DNA from: an uncultured Paracoccaceae bacterium | Lineage (GTDB): Bacteria > Pseudomonadota > Alphaproteobacteria > Rhodobacterales > Rhodobacteraceae | NCBI GenBank assembly: GCA_947489445.1 | Contig: CANLDN010000002.1 | Coordinates: 131,501-195,500 of the forward strand | DNA length: 64,000 nucleotides | Direction: 5' to 3' | Part shown: in pieces, positions 53,898 through 64,000 of the stretch | Layout of the letters: each line of letters begins with the position of its first letter | Numbering within the stretch: position 1 is the first letter of the stretch | Position numbers and translations under genes: made by a program | The notes under the pieces: model-generated | Seen by the model: the letters and a program-made list of their open reading frames with translations, nothing else | The model's database searches: none | What the model was told of the DNA's origin: nothing

Positions 53898-56814
53898 AGG
53901 CGCTGCTGCACCGCGCATTTTTGGAACGCCGCCAGGGGTCGATTTTGCGCAGAGCCTGGTGGATGGGTTGGCTAAGCGCGCGGATACGATGACGCCCGAA
54001 CAATGGGCCCGCACGGAGGTTTACGTCAATACAAGCCGGATGCAGCGCCGCATTCGCGCTGTGTTTGATGCGGGTCCGCCGCGACTGCTGCCGCGCATCA
54101 GGCTGATCACTGATCTGGCGAATGACCCGGTTTCAATACAAATTCAGCCTGCGATTTCGCCTTTGCGGCGCCGGCTGGAGTTATCCAAATTCGTGGCCAA
54201 GCTGTTGGAACAGGCCCCCGATCTTGCCCCCCGCGCTGCAATTTATGATCTGTCTGACAGTCTTGCGACGTTGATGGATGAAATGCAGGGCGAAGGTGTT
54301 GATCCTGATGTGATTGCAGGGTTGGACGTGACGGACCAATCCGGCCATTGGGATCGGGCGCTGCGGTTTCTCAAGATCATCACTCCGTTTTTCAGCAATA
54401 CGGATGCCGCCCCAGACAAGGAAGCCCGCCAGCGTTTGGTGATTGAGACGTTGGCCCAACGCTGGGCCAACGCCCCGCCGTCGCATCCCATTATTGTGGC
54501 AGGTTCGACTGGATCGCGCGGTGCGACAGCCTTGTTCATGCAGGCAGTTGCGCAATTGCCCCAAGGGGCGATTGTGTTGCCGGGGTACGATTTTGATCTG
54601 CCCGCGCAGGTGTGGCAGGCGATGGATGATGAAATGACGGCGGAGGATCATCCTCAGTTTCGGTTTCGCCGTTTGATGGATTTGATCGCATTCGGTCATG
54701 CAGATGTGGCGCCCTGGTCATCGATGACACCAGTCCAACCGGATCGGAACAAGCTGATTTCGCTTTCGCTGCGCCCGGCACCGGTGACAAGCCAATGGTT
54801 GGAAGAAGGGCCCGGATTGGGTGATCTGGTTACAGCGACAGACGGTTTGACATTGGTTGAGGCAGCCTCGCCCCGCGCTGAGGCGGAAGCGATTGCATTG
54901 CGATTGCGTCAAGCGGCGGCTGATGGGATCACCGCGGCGCTGATTTCCCCCGACCGGATGTTGACCCGACAGGTGACGGCAGCGCTGGATCGTTGGGATA
55001 TTGTGCCTGACGACAGTGCCGGAACGCCGCTTGCCCTGTCGCCGCCGGGCCGGTTTTTGCGCCATGTTGTGGATTTGTTTGGGCAGCCGCTGACGTCTGA
55101 GGCGTTGCTGACGTTGCTGAAACATCCGTTGTGCCATTCGGGTGGCGGGGATCGTGGCCCGCATTTGCGGCATGCGCGCGAGTTGGAGCTACATCTGCGT
55201 CGCTTTGGCCCACCCTTTCCAACCAAAGCGACATTTGTAGCTTGGGCAGGCAAGGATAGTGACCGGATCCCGTGGGCCGCGTGGGTTGCTGCAATGTTTT
55301 GCGGCCATGAGATGGATATGGCCCAACCACTGCCGGACCGATTTGAGGCGCATATTGATCTGGCCGAACGCTTATGTGCCGGACCGGATGACGCGGGCGC
55401 AGGAGGGTTATGGGACGAAGCAGCGGGGCGCGAGGCCCAGCGCGTTTGCGCCAGTTTACGCCATGCCGCTGATGCAGGCGGTGCAATGCTGGCCCGTGAT
55501 TACGCGGCACTTTTCAATGCAGTTGTAGCCGATGGTGTTGTGCGGGACCGCGACAAGGGGCACCCGAATATCCTGATCTGGGGTACGCTTGAGGCGCGGG
55601 TGCAGGGTGTGGACCTGACCATTCTTGGTGGGATGAATGATGGGGTTTGGCCCGAGGCCCCGGCACCTGATCCGTGGCTCAACCGCACGATGCGCCGTGA
55701 TGCTGGGCTTTTGCTGCCAGAACGGCGCATTGGTTTGTCCGCGCATGATTACCAGCAGGCGGTTGCTGGCAAAGAGGTTTGGATCACACGTTCAAAGAGA
55801 TCGGCTGATGCGGAAACGGTCCCGTCGCGCTGGGTGAACCGGTTGACCAATTTGCTGCGTGGCTTGCCAGCGCGCGGCGGCGATGCCGCGCTTGCTGCGA
55901 TGCGGGCGCGGGGTGATCATTGGCTGGCGATGGCGGCGACGCTTTCTTCGCCAACGGACCGGACCGCAGCTGCACCGCGTCCATCACCGCAACCGCCTGT
56001 TACGGCCCGCCCGGATCAGATTTCCGTTACGCAGATCAAAACGCTGATCCGTGACCCGTTTGCCATTTATGCCCGCAAGGTTTTGCGTCTGGATCCTTTG
56101 GATCCGTTGGTCCCAACCGCTGATGCGCCGCTGCGCGGAATTATCGTTCATCGCATTTTGGAACGCTTCATTGCTGGAGGGCATGATCCCACGGATCGGG
56201 ATGCATTGATGCAGATCGCGCGGTTTCATTTTGAACAGGACTGTCCGTGGCCCACGATCCGCGCGCAGTGGATTGCACGTATGGAACGCTCTGCCGATGT
56301 GTTTTTAGCGGGCGAGGTAGAAAGGCAGGCGCTGGCCGTCCGTCATATGATCGAGGTGAAGGGACAGATCATGGTGCCCCCTTCGGTCACGCTGACCTGC
56401 AAGGCTGATCGTATTGATCTGACAGCAGAAGATGAGGCGGTGATTTATGATTATAAAACCGGCGCTGTGCCGACCAAGCCGCAACAGGAAAAATTTGACA
56501 AACAACTGCTGCTGGAAGCGGCGATGGTTCAACGGGGCGCCTTTGCAGCGCTGGGTGCCAAACAGGTGAAATCAGCGGCGTTTATCGGTGTAAATGCCAG
56601 CATGAAGACGCAGGCTGCACCGCTCGACAAACAACCCGCAGACAAGGTTTGGGCCGAGTTAGAGACGCTTTTTGCCAATTGGCGCGCGCTGGATCGCGGC
56701 TATACCGCCCGATTGGCCTTGTTTTCGAAATCTGATGTCAGTGCCTATGATCACCTGTCCCGCTATGGTGAATGGGATACGAGCGACGACCCTGTGCCGG
56801 TGGTCCTGTCGTGA
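53890..56814 (+). CDS. addB: Double-strand break repair protein AddB
   Basis: A 974-residue alphaproteobacterial AddB. The C-terminal RecB-type nuclease has AVIYDYKTGAVPTKPQ with upstream GIIVHRILERF; the helicase-like part has LGGMNDGVWPEAPAPDPW. AddB recognises Chi-like sites and cuts one strand in AddAB. The start at 53890 overlaps murU; the in-frame ATG at 53827 lies deep in murU. The stop overlaps the GTG of addA. Confidence 0.93.
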   Translation: MFEGAAAPRIFGTPPGVDFAQSLVDGLAKRADTMTPEQWARTEVYVNTSRMQRRIRAVFDAGPPRLLPRIRLITDLANDPVSIQIQPAISPLRRRLELSKFVAKLLEQAPDLAPRAAIYDLSDSLATLMDEMQGEGVDPDVIAGLDVTDQSGHWDRALRFLKIITPFFSNTDAAPDKEARQRLVIETLAQRWANAPPSHPIIVAGSTGSRGATALFMQAVAQLPQGAIVLPGYDFDLPAQVWQAMDDEMTAEDHPQFRFRRLMDLIAFGHADVAPWSSMTPVQPDRNKLISLSLRPAPVTSQWLEEGPGLGDLVTATDGLTLVEAASPRAEAEAIALRLRQAAADGITAALISPDRMLTRQVTAALDRWDIVPDDSAGTPLALSPPGRFLRHVVDLFGQPLTSEALLTLLKHPLCHSGGGDRGPHLRHARELELHLRRFGPPFPTKATFVAWAGKDSDRIPWAAWVAAMFCGHEMDMAQPLPDRFEAHIDLAERLCAGPDDAGAGGLWDEAAGREAQRVCASLRHAADAGGAMLARDYAALFNAVVADGVVRDRDKGHPNILIWGTLEARVQGVDLTILGGMNDGVWPEAPAPDPWLNRTMRRDAGLLLPERRIGLSAHDYQQAVAGKEVWITRSKRSADAETVPSRWVNRLTNLLRGLPARGGDAALAAMRARGDHWLAMAATLSSPTDRTAAAPRPSPQPPVTARPDQISVTQIKTLIRDPFAIYARKVLRLDPLDPLVPTADAPLRGIIVHRILERFIAGGHDPTDRDALMQIARFHFEQDCPWPTIRAQWIARMERSADVFLAGEVERQALAVRHMIEVKGQIMVPPSVTLTCKADRIDLTAEDEAVIYDYKTGAVPTKPQQEKFDKQLLLEAAMVQRGAFAALGAKQVKSAAFIGVNASMKTQAAPLDKQPADKVWAELETLFANWRALDRGYTARLALFSKSDVSAYDHLSRYGEWDTSDDPVPVVLS

Positions 56815-59800
56815 TCCGCGATGACGCATCACAACGGCAGGTCGATGCTGCTGATCCGCGTACCTCCACCTGGCTGTCAGCCAATGCCGGGTCGGGCAAG
56901 ACGCGCGTTTTGACGGATCGCGTCGCGCGGCTGTTGCTGGAAGACGTGTCGCCGCAAAATATCCTTTGCCTGACCTACACCAAGGCGGCGGCGGCCGAGA
57001 TGCAGAACCGGCTTTTTAAGCGGTTGGGTGCCTGGGCCATGATGGCAGACGATGATTTGCGTGCCGATTTGCTGGCTCTTGGGGTGGACCGCACGATTGA
57101 TGCAGCCCAATTGCGTGCCGCTCGGACACTATTTGCCCGCGCGATTGAAACACCCGGCGGTCTGAAAATCCAAACAATCCATTCGTTTTGTGCAGGTATT
57201 TTGCGTCGCTTCCCGCTTGAGGCCGGGGTAAGCCCGCAGTTTCGCGAGATGGAAGATCGGGCGGCGACACTTTTGCGCGCGGAAGTGATGGATGATCTGG
57301 TGCAAGGCGCACAGACGCAGGTTGTTCAGGACGTATTGGCATATTTTACCGGCGACGATCTGGCCAAGCTGACGGCTGAGGTGGCGAACAAACGCGCGTA
57401 TTTTGAAGCTCCTATTGATGAGGCGGCTATCAAGGCGGCGCTATCGCTTACTTCTGATGCCAGGCGCGAAGACGCATTGGCGATGGCGTTTGATGGCAGT
57501 GAGGCAGAGATTGTTGCCGCACTGACCGAGGCCTTTGCAGATCAGTCACCAAGCTATAAAAAGTTTGCTGCGCGGCTGGCTGAGCTTGATGTAAAAAACC
57601 CGGATTGGGCTATATTAGACACTGTTTTTGATCTTTTTCTTTATGCCAACAGCTGCAATTCGAAATCTGTGAACTTTCCCCCATCCAACCACGCCAAGGC
57701 GGTTGAAGCGATGGCCCCAATCGCTGATGCGGTGCATGATTGGATGGACCGTGTTGCCGCTGCGCGCGCGCATCTTTGGGCGATGGACGCGTTTGATCGT
57801 ACGCTGGCGATTTATCGGTTTGGGGCGGCTTTTGTCCCGGCTTATGAGGCCCGCAAGCTGGCGATCGGGATGTTGGATTTTGATGATCTGATCCGTAAGG
57901 CGAAGGCCTTGCTGATTGATCGGGATGTTGCCCAATGGGTGTTGTTTCGTCTGGATGGCGGGATTGACCACGTTTTGGTGGACGAGGCTCAGGACACCAG
58001 CCCCACCCAATGGGCAGTGATTGAGCGGTTGACGCAAGAATTTGCCAGCGGCGAAGGTGCCCGGCCTGAACGGATGCGCACGGTTTTTGTTGTGGGTGAC
58101 AAGAAACAGTCGATTTATTCGTTTCAGGGGGCGGACCCGGCGGCGTTTGACCAGATGAAGGGGCATTTTGCCAATGCCCATAAGGCTGCGGCAAAGCCGT
58201 TTGAAAGTACATCGCTTGATCATTCGTTCCGGTCATCGCAGGCAATTTTGTCGGTGGTTGACGAAACATTTGTCCGGGGCCGGGCAGAGGGGATGGATGA
58301 TGGCCTGACCCATATCGCCTTTAAGACCGAAATGCCGGGGCGGATAGATTTGTGGCCTGTGATCGAAAAATCAACAGAAGATGACACCCGGCAATGGTTT
58401 GACCCGGTCGATGCGCCAAGCGAGACGGATCATACGGTTTTAATGGCCAATCGGGTCGCGGCCCAGATCAAACGGATGATCCGCGACGAAACCATCCCCG
58501 AGGAAATTGGGAATACTGGCCGATATCAACGCCGTCCGATTACCGAAGGTGATGTGCTGATCCTTGTGCAGCGCCGGTCAGAGCTGTTTGCTGAGATTAT
58601 TCGCGCCTGTAAGGCGGCTGATTTGAACATTGCCGGGGCTGATCGGTTACGTGTGGGAGCGGAGCTGGCGGTGAAGGATTTGGCAGCGTTGCTGAGTTTT
58701 CTGGCCTTGCCAGAGGATGATTTATCACTGGCCGCAGCCTTGCGGTCACCGCTTTTTGGCTGGTCTGAACAGGATCTGTATAGTTTGGCGCATCATCGTG
58801 CGGCAAAAACTTATCTATGGGCAGCGCTGCGCGATGCCGATCATCCAAAAACCCTGGCTGTTTTGCACGATTTGCGGAGGCAGGCAGATTTTCTGCGTCC
58901 CTATGATTTGATCGAACGTATTCTGACCCGTCATGATGGACGGCGGCAGTTATTGGCCCGTTTAGGACCGGAGGCAGAGGACGGCATTGATGCGCTTTTG
59001 TCCCAAGCTTTGGCCTATGAAAGTACCGGCGTGCCGAGCTTGACCGGGTTTTTGACTTGGATGGAAACGGACGATCTTGAGGTTAAGCGTCAGATGGACA
59101 GTCAGGGCGACCGTATTCGTGTGATGACGGTGCATGGGGCCAAGGGGCTTGAAGCGCCGATTGTCATTCTGCCAGATACAGCAAAACGCGATGTGAAAGT
59201 GAACGCAGAACTGCTGCCGGCGGGTAATCATCTGGTTTGGAAAACGCCGACCCGCGAATCTGCGCCGGCAGTAACCGCTTTGCGCGATGATGTGATCGCG
59301 GCGCAAAAGCGTGAAAGGCTGCGGCTGCTTTACGTTGCGATGACCCGCGCGGAAAAGTGGCTGATTGTCGGGGCTGCTGGCGATGTGGGCGCCGGCGATG
59401 CCAGTTGGTACAATATTGTCGCTGATGGCATGCGGCAACGAGGCGATTTTGATGCCAAAGCCGGGGATCTGGATGTGAAGCGTGTGGATCATCTGGAGTG
59501 GGATGCGCTTGACCTGATCGCGCGTTCGGATGTTGCGGCACCGGATGTTGTTTTGCCATCGCTCGCGCCGCTGCCTGAGGTGACGGTCACCAAAACAATT
59601 GCGCCATCTGATTTAGCCGGTGCAAAGGCATTGGCTGGCGATCAGTCGGATGATGGGTTGGAGCGAGGGACATTGATCCATCTTTTGTTGGAACATTTGC
59701 CGATGGCCGCACCTACGGATCGGACGGCGCTGGGGCATCAGTTAGTGCAATCTGACGATCCCGCAATTCTCGCGCTTGTAGACATTGTGATTGGTCTGCT

Positions 59801-60149
59801 GGATGCGCCTTCGCTCGCCCATCTTTGGACCGATGCCGCCCTGACAGAGGTCAATATCACCGCTAACGTAAACGGACTGGGACGTATTCACGGCGCCATT
59901 GATCGGTTGATCGTCACGCCAGACAAGATCATCGCTGTTGATTACAAATCCAATCGGCTGGTGCCGAATTGTGCCGCACAAACGCCCGACGGCCTGTTTC
60001 GGCAGATGGCGGTTTATCATGCGGCGCTGGCGCAGATTTATCCGGGCCGACCTATCGAGATGGCAATCTTGTGGACGCAGACAGCGCAGCTGATGATTTT
60101 ACCTGACGATATGCTTCACGAAGCACTGAACTCTGTTACCGCGGCTTGA
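56811..60149 (+). CDS. addA: Helicase-nuclease AddA
   Basis: A 1112-residue UvrD/RecB-type helicase with a C-terminal nuclease. Walker A is [11 protein letters not shown] (from about residue 23), Walker [15 protein letters not shown], then [35 protein letters not shown] and [12 protein letters not shown]; the nuclease has [12 protein letters not shown]. The start is a GTG that overlaps the addB TGA (GTGA), giving [10 protein letters not shown]; the in-frame ATG at 56772 lies inside addB. Confidence 0.95.
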   Translation: MIRDDASQRQVDAADPRTSTWLSANAGSGKTRVLTDRVARLLLEDVSPQNILCLTYTKAAAAEMQNRLFKRLGAWAMMADDDLRADLLALGVDRTIDAAQLRAARTLFARAIETPGGLKIQTIHSFCAGILRRFPLEAGVSPQFREMEDRAATLLRAEVMDDLVQGAQTQVVQDVLAYFTGDDLAKLTAEVANKRAYFEAPIDEAAIKAALSLTSDARREDALAMAFDGSEAEIVAALTEAFADQSPSYKKFAARLAELDVKNPDWAILDTVFDLFLYANSCNSKSVNFPPSNHAKAVEAMAPIADAVHDWMDRVAAARAHLWAMDAFDRTLAIYRFGAAFVPAYEARKLAIGMLDFDDLIRKAKALLIDRDVAQWVLFRLDGGIDHVLVDEAQDTSPTQWAVIERLTQEFASGEGARPERMRTVFVVGDKKQSIYSFQGADPAAFDQMKGHFANAHKAAAKPFESTSLDHSFRSSQAILSVVDETFVRGRAEGMDDGLTHIAFKTEMPGRIDLWPVIEKSTEDDTRQWFDPVDAPSETDHTVLMANRVAAQIKRMIRDETIPEEIGNTGRYQRRPITEGDVLILVQRRSELFAEIIRACKAADLNIAGADRLRVGAELAVKDLAALLSFLALPEDDLSLAAALRSPLFGWSEQDLYSLAHHRAAKTYLWAALRDADHPKTLAVLHDLRRQADFLRPYDLIERILTRHDGRRQLLARLGPEAEDGIDALLSQALAYESTGVPSLTGFLTWMETDDLEVKRQMDSQGDRIRVMTVHGAKGLEAPIVILPDTAKRDVKVNAELLPAGNHLVWKTPTRESAPAVTALRDDVIAAQKRERLRLLYVAMTRAEKWLIVGAAGDVGAGDASWYNIVADGMRQRGDFDAKAGDLDVKRVDHLEWDALDLIARSDVAAPDVVLPSLAPLPEVTVTKTIAPSDLAGAKALAGDQSDDGLERGTLIHLLLEHLPMAAPTDRTALGHQLVQSDDPAILALVDIVIGLLDAPSLAHLWTDAALTEVNITANVNGLGRIHGAIDRLIVTPDKIIAVDYKSNRLVPNCAAQTPDGLFRQMAVYHAALAQIYPGRPIEMAILWTQTAQLMILPDDMLHEALNSVTAA

Positions 60150-60208
60150 CCAACGGGCCGCGGGTTCTTAGTTTCAGCTTCCAACGTTTTTCGCCAAGGA
60201 GTGACCTG

Positions 60209-60529
60209 ATGGCAACCGTAGAAGTAACCGACGCAACCTTTGACGCCGAAGTGCGCCAGTCTGACATTCCCGTTGTCGTGGACTTCTGGGCGGAATGGTG
60301 TGGCCCATGCAAACAGATCGGCCCATCCTTGGAAGAGCTTTCCGCAGAAATGGAAGGCAAGGTCAAGATCGTCAAAGTAAACGTTGACGAAAACCCCAAT
60401 TCACCTGCGCAGATGGGCGTGCGTGGTATCCCCGCGCTGTTCGTTTTCAAGGATGGCGAAGTGGTTTCCAACAAAGCAGGCGCCGCCCCAAAGGCCGCCA
60501 TTCAAGGCTGGATCGAAGAGTCGATCTGA
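60209..60529 (+). CDS. trxA: Thioredoxin
   Basis: A 106-residue thioredoxin with the active site [10 protein letters not shown] (C31, C34) and the cis-proline segment [14 protein letters not shown]. It is preceded by AAGGAG 7 nt before the ATG. It follows addA by 59 bp and ends in a strong terminator. The longer in-frame start at 60146 overlaps addA. Confidence 0.97.
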   Translation: MATVEVTDATFDAEVRQSDIPVVVDFWAEWCGPCKQIGPSLEELSAEMEGKVKIVKVNVDENPNSPAQMGVRGIPALFVFKDGEVVSNKAGAAPKAAIQGWIEESI

Positions 60530-60550
60530 AGCTAAAAGATTAGACTTTCA

Positions 60551-60576
60551 AGGGCGCCCATTGCGGCGCCCTTTTT
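60551..60576 (+). terminator. Rho-independent terminator after trxA
   Basis: AGGGCGCC (60551-60558) pairs with GGCGCCCT (60565-60572) around a 6-nt loop, followed by TTTT. A perfect 8-bp GC-rich stem with a T-run ends the tsaE-addBA-trxA run. Confidence 0.9.
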
Positions 60577-60580
60577 CATT

Positions 60581-61498
60581 TCAAACCGGCCAGCCGTGGC
60601 CGCGCAGAACGGTCCTGATTTTGGATTTCGCTTCGGGGCGCCCCGCGTTGATCGCCCGCTTTTGCAGGAACCAGTGCAGATAAGCGGCGTAATCGGGGGC
60701 GTGGTCCGTCACAGACGCGAATGCCGTTTCCACGCCGATGTCATGAACCTTCAATGCGATATGGTGAAAGTCTGTTTTGCCGAACAAGATCAGCGGTTTG
60801 CCAAAGAAGTATCCTAGAAATCCGACGCTGGAGTTTTGGGTGACGATGTAATCGCAATATTGCAGGTATCGTTCCATCCCGCTGGTCCGGACATACAGCC
60901 GGTCATGCTGATCGATTAGCGCCTCAAGCGCTTGTTGTTCTTCTTTTGTGTATACTTCTGTCGGGTGCAGGGTCACCAGCACGTATCGCTGGGTATCGTG
61001 TTTCAACACAGTCTTAATCATGTCGATCGGGCTGCAGTGCTGGAATGATCTATGCGTGGTCAATCGCCCCTGAAGGGGGACGTAAATAAACCTATCCTCG
61101 CGGGTTTTGTTAGTCGCCCCATCAAACAGTCGATTTTGCCAGAACCTGTAAAAGTTCGCGGCCTTTTGCGGATCGGTCGCCGCCACATCGAACCGATCCT
61201 GTGCGACAGGCCATTCCCAGCGCTTGCCTTGTTTTTCAATGTGCCAAAACGGGTAGATGTAGGTTTTGCGAAATGTCAGGCAGCGTGCATTCGCGGGTTC
61301 CTGCATGAGAAACATCCCGTAACCGGGCCGGTCCATGGCCCGCAAGCGTGCCACGTCATCATCGCGGTCAAACTCGATATCCAGCCCCGCAGCCTCCAGC
61401 ACGTCGCTGACCTTGCTGATAAAGTTATGCTGCCCACGCATGGCTTGTTTGCGTAGCTTTGGATGCAGATAAAAGGTGACGGTGTTTGCAGTGCTCAT
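60581..61498 (-). CDS. Capsular polysaccharide synthesis-like protein
   Basis: A 305-residue soluble protein. Segments such as [31 protein letters not shown] and [22 protein letters not shown] resemble Kps-type capsule synthesis/glycosyltransferase proteins. Family membership is moderate; no partner genes lie nearby. The start at 61498 is preferred to the in-frame ATG at 61654, which would overlap the hslV start. Confidence 0.6.
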   Translation of the reverse strand: MSTANTVTFYLHPKLRKQAMRGQHNFISKVSDVLEAAGLDIEFDRDDDVARLRAMDRPGYGMFLMQEPANARCLTFRKTYIYPFWHIEKQGKRWEWPVAQDRFDVAATDPQKAANFYRFWQNRLFDGATNKTREDRFIYVPLQGRLTTHRSFQHCSPIDMIKTVLKHDTQRYVLVTLHPTEVYTKEEQQALEALIDQHDRLYVRTSGMERYLQYCDYIVTQNSSVGFLGYFFGKPLILFGKTDFHHIALKVHDIGVETAFASVTDHAPDYAAYLHWFLQKRAINAGRPEAKSKIRTVLRGHGWPV

Positions 61499-61598
61499 CT
61501 GCCGGACGCTAGCGCCGTGGTTGTCTGCCGACAAGGTGCTGGGGTTGTCTGCACGGACCCAGCCCGCCATATATGCCGCAACGCGCAAGGAGCAGACG

Positions 61599-62153
61599 AT
61601 GGCAAAAGAAGAATTCCCCGGCTGGCATGGCACCACAATTATTGGCGTCCGCAAAGGCGGTAAGGTTGTGATCGCGGGTGATGGTCAGGTCAGCCTTGGA
61701 CAGACAGTCATCAAGGGCACCGCGCGCAAGGTCCGTCGTTTGTCACCCGGTGGGCAGGATGTGATCGCCGGGTTTGCTGGGTCCACGGCTGATGCGTTTA
61801 CCCTGCTGGAACGGCTGGAAAAGAAATTGGAGGCAACACCGGGTCAGTTGGCCCGCGCATCTGTTGAGTTGGCCAAGGATTGGCGCACCGATAAATACCT
61901 GCAAAAGCTGGAGGCGATGCTGATTGTCAGTGATGGCAAAGAGCTGTTCGTGATCACCGGCGCCGGCGATGTGCTGGAACCGGAACATGATGTCACAGCC
62001 ATTGGGTCAGGCGGCAATTATGCTCTGGCTGCGGGGCGGGCCATGATGGAAACGGACATGGATGCAGAAACGGTTGCCCGGAATGCCATGGCGATTGCCG
62101 CCGATATCTGTGTCTATACCAACGGCAATCTGACGATTGAGACGATCGGTTAA
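61599..62153 (+). CDS. hslV: ATP-dependent protease subunit HslV
   Basis: A 184-residue proteasome-like peptidase. The mature N-terminal threonine is in [15 protein letters not shown], after an 11-residue propeptide ([11 protein letters not shown]), as in other alphaproteobacteria; [19 protein letters not shown] is diagnostic. AAGGAG lies 6 nt before the ATG. Its partner hslU starts at 63755, with two unrelated genes in between. Confidence 0.96.
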   Translation: MAKEEFPGWHGTTIIGVRKGGKVVIAGDGQVSLGQTVIKGTARKVRRLSPGGQDVIAGFAGSTADAFTLLERLEKKLEATPGQLARASVELAKDWRTDKYLQKLEAMLIVSDGKELFVITGAGDVLEPEHDVTAIGSGGNYALAAGRAMMETDMDAETVARNAMAIAADICVYTNGNLTIETIG

Positions 62154-62518
62154 GTGATCGGGGCTACGCCCAATCCGACGTTGAACCGTTCGCACCAAAT
62201 CCAGACCTCGTTATAGTCGGCAGGGTTGATCCCATCGGGTGCAGTATAGCTGGATGCGCCGGTGTCGCTGACCAATGCACCCATCAGGGTGTTGGGGTCA
62301 TAGGTTCCGTCTTTGCCCAGCGCGACCTTGGGGTCGGGGGCCCCATCGAATGTGAAATCGTCAAGCAGGTTAATCTCTTGCCCTGCAATTTCTGCGGTGC
62401 CGGTCACGGTGTGATTGTTCACGCCGGAAAATGTGCCAAGGCGACCATGACCCCCGGCGAATGCGGGCAATGCGGTAGTTGCCAAAGCGGCAGCAAGGAA
62501 TGAGCGTCTGTCCATCAC
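62150..62518 (-). CDS. DM13-domain protein, Tat-exported
   Basis: A 122-residue protein with a Tat-like signal ([20 protein letters not shown]) and a DM13 domain: [31 protein letters not shown] and [18 protein letters not shown]13 domains are proposed electron-transfer modules with a conserved cysteine (here in WIWCE). It is convergent with hslV, overlapping by 4 nt, and divergent from the next gene. Confidence 0.8.
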   Translation of the reverse strand: MMDRRSFLAAALATTALPAFAGGHGRLGTFSGVNNHTVTGTAEIAGQEINLLDDFTFDGAPDPKVALGKDGTYDPNTLMGALVSDTGASSYTAPDGINPADYNEVWIWCERFNVGLGVAPIT

Positions 62519-62678
62519 GGACCTCCTATGGATTGAGTGGGGTCACACTACCCATGGGGTGGTTCCGCACAATCGGCTGCACGCATTTGTGAACCTTTGC
62601 AATTTGGGGCAAAAGACGGCAAAGACCCTTGGACTTGCTACATGCAGACCATAGGTCTTGGTCGAATAGAGGACCCAT

Positions 62679-63758
62679 ATGATTGAACGCGATGATTTGA
62701 GGGCTGCCGTGGGCAGCGGTTTGTTGAGCGAAAAGCAGGCCGCTGGTTTGATTGGCCTGGCTGATAGTCGGCGCGGCGCGCGCACTGACCTTGCAACCGG
62801 GGACGAACCGTTTGAGCTGTTCAAAGGGTTCAATGAGATTTTTATCGTTATCGGTTTAATTATTCTGGCGGTTGGCTGGTCCAGCGTTGTGACGCTGGCC
62901 CTTGGCGATGAGATTGTCGAACTGACACGTTATGCGATGATTGTTACGTTGATCGGGGGTGTTTTGTTGTGGCTTTTGGCAGAATATTTTGTCCGTAAGC
63001 GCCGCATGGTAGCACCTGCTATCGCCCTGTCGGTCATGTTTGCCGGGAATGCCGCCTTTGGATTTCTCGCAGTGATGACAGAACCATTCATGATCGCGCA
63101 AAACGACTATACCAGTGTGCCCCTGCCTTTGTTGCTGGCGACGCTGACGCTGTTTTTGTTCTGGTGGCGGTTCCGGGTGCCGTTTGCCATGGCCATGATT
63201 GCCGTTGGGTTTTTCATTATTGCTATCGTCTTTACGGCCAGCCGTGGCGGCGAGGTGCGCGATATAAGTGACCTATTCTTGCTATCGGCGGGCGGGCCCT
63301 TTGCCTGGATCACACTTGCGCTGGGCCTGTTGGTCTTTGCCGTGGCGATGGCGTTCGACATGAGCGACCCGCATCGTGTAACCCGCAGATCAGCAAACGG
63401 ATTTTGGCTGCATGTTGTCGCGGCCCCGGCCCTGGTCAATACCGTTGCACTGACATTGTTGGATCGCGATAGTTTTGGGGCAAACATTGTTCTGCTCGGC
63501 TTTCTTGCGTTATTCGCCATCGTGGCCATTGTCATTGATCGCCGGTCGTTCCTGATTGCTGCCATTGGATATATTGTTGCGCTGGCCGCCGGGGTGATGG
63601 ATGGCGATGGCGCAGCACTGACTGTGCTGATCCTTGGTGTTGTTCTTCTTTTGCTGGGTGCGTTCTGGGAACGTATCCGCGCCCGCATTCTAAATCTGAT
63701 GCCCGGCTTTGTGCCGCTTCATCGGCTCCCCCCATCTCATACCCAAGGACTGACATGA
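62679..63758 (+). CDS. Multi-pass membrane protein (DUF2157-like)
   Basis: A 359-residue protein with an N-terminal soluble segment ([20 protein letters not shown]) and about ten membrane spans. The N-terminal part resembles DUF2157; function unknown. Its TGA overlaps the hslU ATG (ATGA), so the two are translationally coupled. Confidence 0.7.
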   Translation: MIERDDLRAAVGSGLLSEKQAAGLIGLADSRRGARTDLATGDEPFELFKGFNEIFIVIGLIILAVGWSSVVTLALGDEIVELTRYAMIVTLIGGVLLWLLAEYFVRKRRMVAPAIALSVMFAGNAAFGFLAVMTEPFMIAQNDYTSVPLPLLLATLTLFLFWWRFRVPFAMAMIAVGFFIIAIVFTASRGGEVRDISDLFLLSAGGPFAWITLALGLLVFAVAMAFDMSDPHRVTRRSANGFWLHVVAAPALVNTVALTLLDRDSFGANIVLLGFLALFAIVAIVIDRRSFLIAAIGYIVALAAGVMDGDGAALTVLILGVVLLLLGAFWERIRARILNLMPGFVPLHRLPPSHTQGLT

Positions 63759-64000
63759 CAGACCTGACACCCCGCGAAATCGTATCGGAACTTGACCGGT
63801 TCATCATTGGTCAAAAGGACGCCAAGCGCGCTGTTGCTGTTGCATTACGCAATCGTTGGCGGCGCAAGCAGTTGGGCGATGATCTGCGTGATGAGGTTTA
63901 TCCAAAGAATATCCTGATGATCGGACCCACCGGTGTTGGCAAGACCGAGATTTCGCGGCGATTGGCAAAGCTGGCACGTGCCCCGTTCATCAAGGTTGAG
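63755..64000 (+). CDS. hslU: HslU, ATPase subunit of HslUV protease (partial)
   Basis: The first 82 residues of the AAA+ unfoldase. [20 protein letters not shown] and the Walker [18 protein letters not shown] (from residue 57) identify it. It runs off the window. The start overlaps the upstream membrane protein. Confidence 0.96.
   Translation, partial: MTDLTPREIVSELDRFIIGQKDAKRAVAVALRNRWRRKQLGDDLRDEVYPKNILMIGPTGVGKTEISRRLAKLARAPFIKVE

Noticed and set aside
57610..58269. Two overlapping minus-strand frames of over 200 codons
   Set aside because: Antisense to addA; proline- and glutamine-rich products without domain features.

Overview
The window is a continuous stretch of an alphaproteobacterial chromosome, most likely a Rhodobacteraceae (Roseobacter-group) aerobic anoxygenic phototroph. 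The evidence is a bacteriochlorophyll/reaction-centre gene cluster in the roseobacter order with hemA and a cytochrome c gene attached, an oxygen-dependent AcsF cyclase, PpsR/PpaA regulators and a RegBA(SenC) redox system. The genus cannot be fixed from sequence alone. No rRNA, tRNA, CRISPR array, prophage or insertion sequence was seen, and no gap between genes exceeds about 300 bp.

Region 1 (1-19457) is one end of the photosynthesis gene cluster. The end of bchD and bchO run on the + strand and converge on a long minus-strand run transcribed from about 16950 downwards: bchF-bchN-bchB-bchH-bchL-bchM-lhaA-puhA-puhB-puhC-(bciE)-acsF-puhE-hemA-cytochrome c. Many junctions overlap by 1-11 nt. 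Divergent from bchF are ppaA/aerR and ppsR. The bchF/ppaA gap holds two TGT-N12-ACA PpsR operators, each overlapping a TTGACA -35 box, one facing each way.

Region 2 (19500-44650) leaves the cluster. It holds a copper chaperone, a membrane-anchored Ser/Thr kinase and a cell-wall island (two YkuD L,D-transpeptidases around a CAP lipoprotein). Next is a minus-strand run hslO-nudix-cca-lysE-ABC-ABC-rRNA methyltransferase, then a DJ-1/GlxA/DUF1272 group, argG, a sulfotransferase with a class IV aminotransferase, and envelope and repair genes (DUF898, M48 peptidase, msrA). It ends with ribokinase, a metzincin-like protein without a signal peptide, and malic enzyme.

Region 3 (44741-60580) is mutS, then the redox system regA-senC / regB, then a tightly overlapped + strand run: DivL-like PAS protein, tsaE, amgK-like kinase, murU-like nucleotidyltransferase, addB, addA, trxA. 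This joins redox control, cell-cycle signalling, cell-wall recycling and double-strand break repair.

Region 4 (60581-64000) is a polysaccharide-synthesis-like protein, hslV, a DM13 protein, a multi-pass membrane protein and the start of hslU, which runs off the window.

The most unusual items are the metzincin-like protein and its overlapping small partner, an 11-bp tandem repeat shared by two distant intergenic sites, convergent-gene hairpins that contain stop codons, and the mirrored PpsR promoter region.
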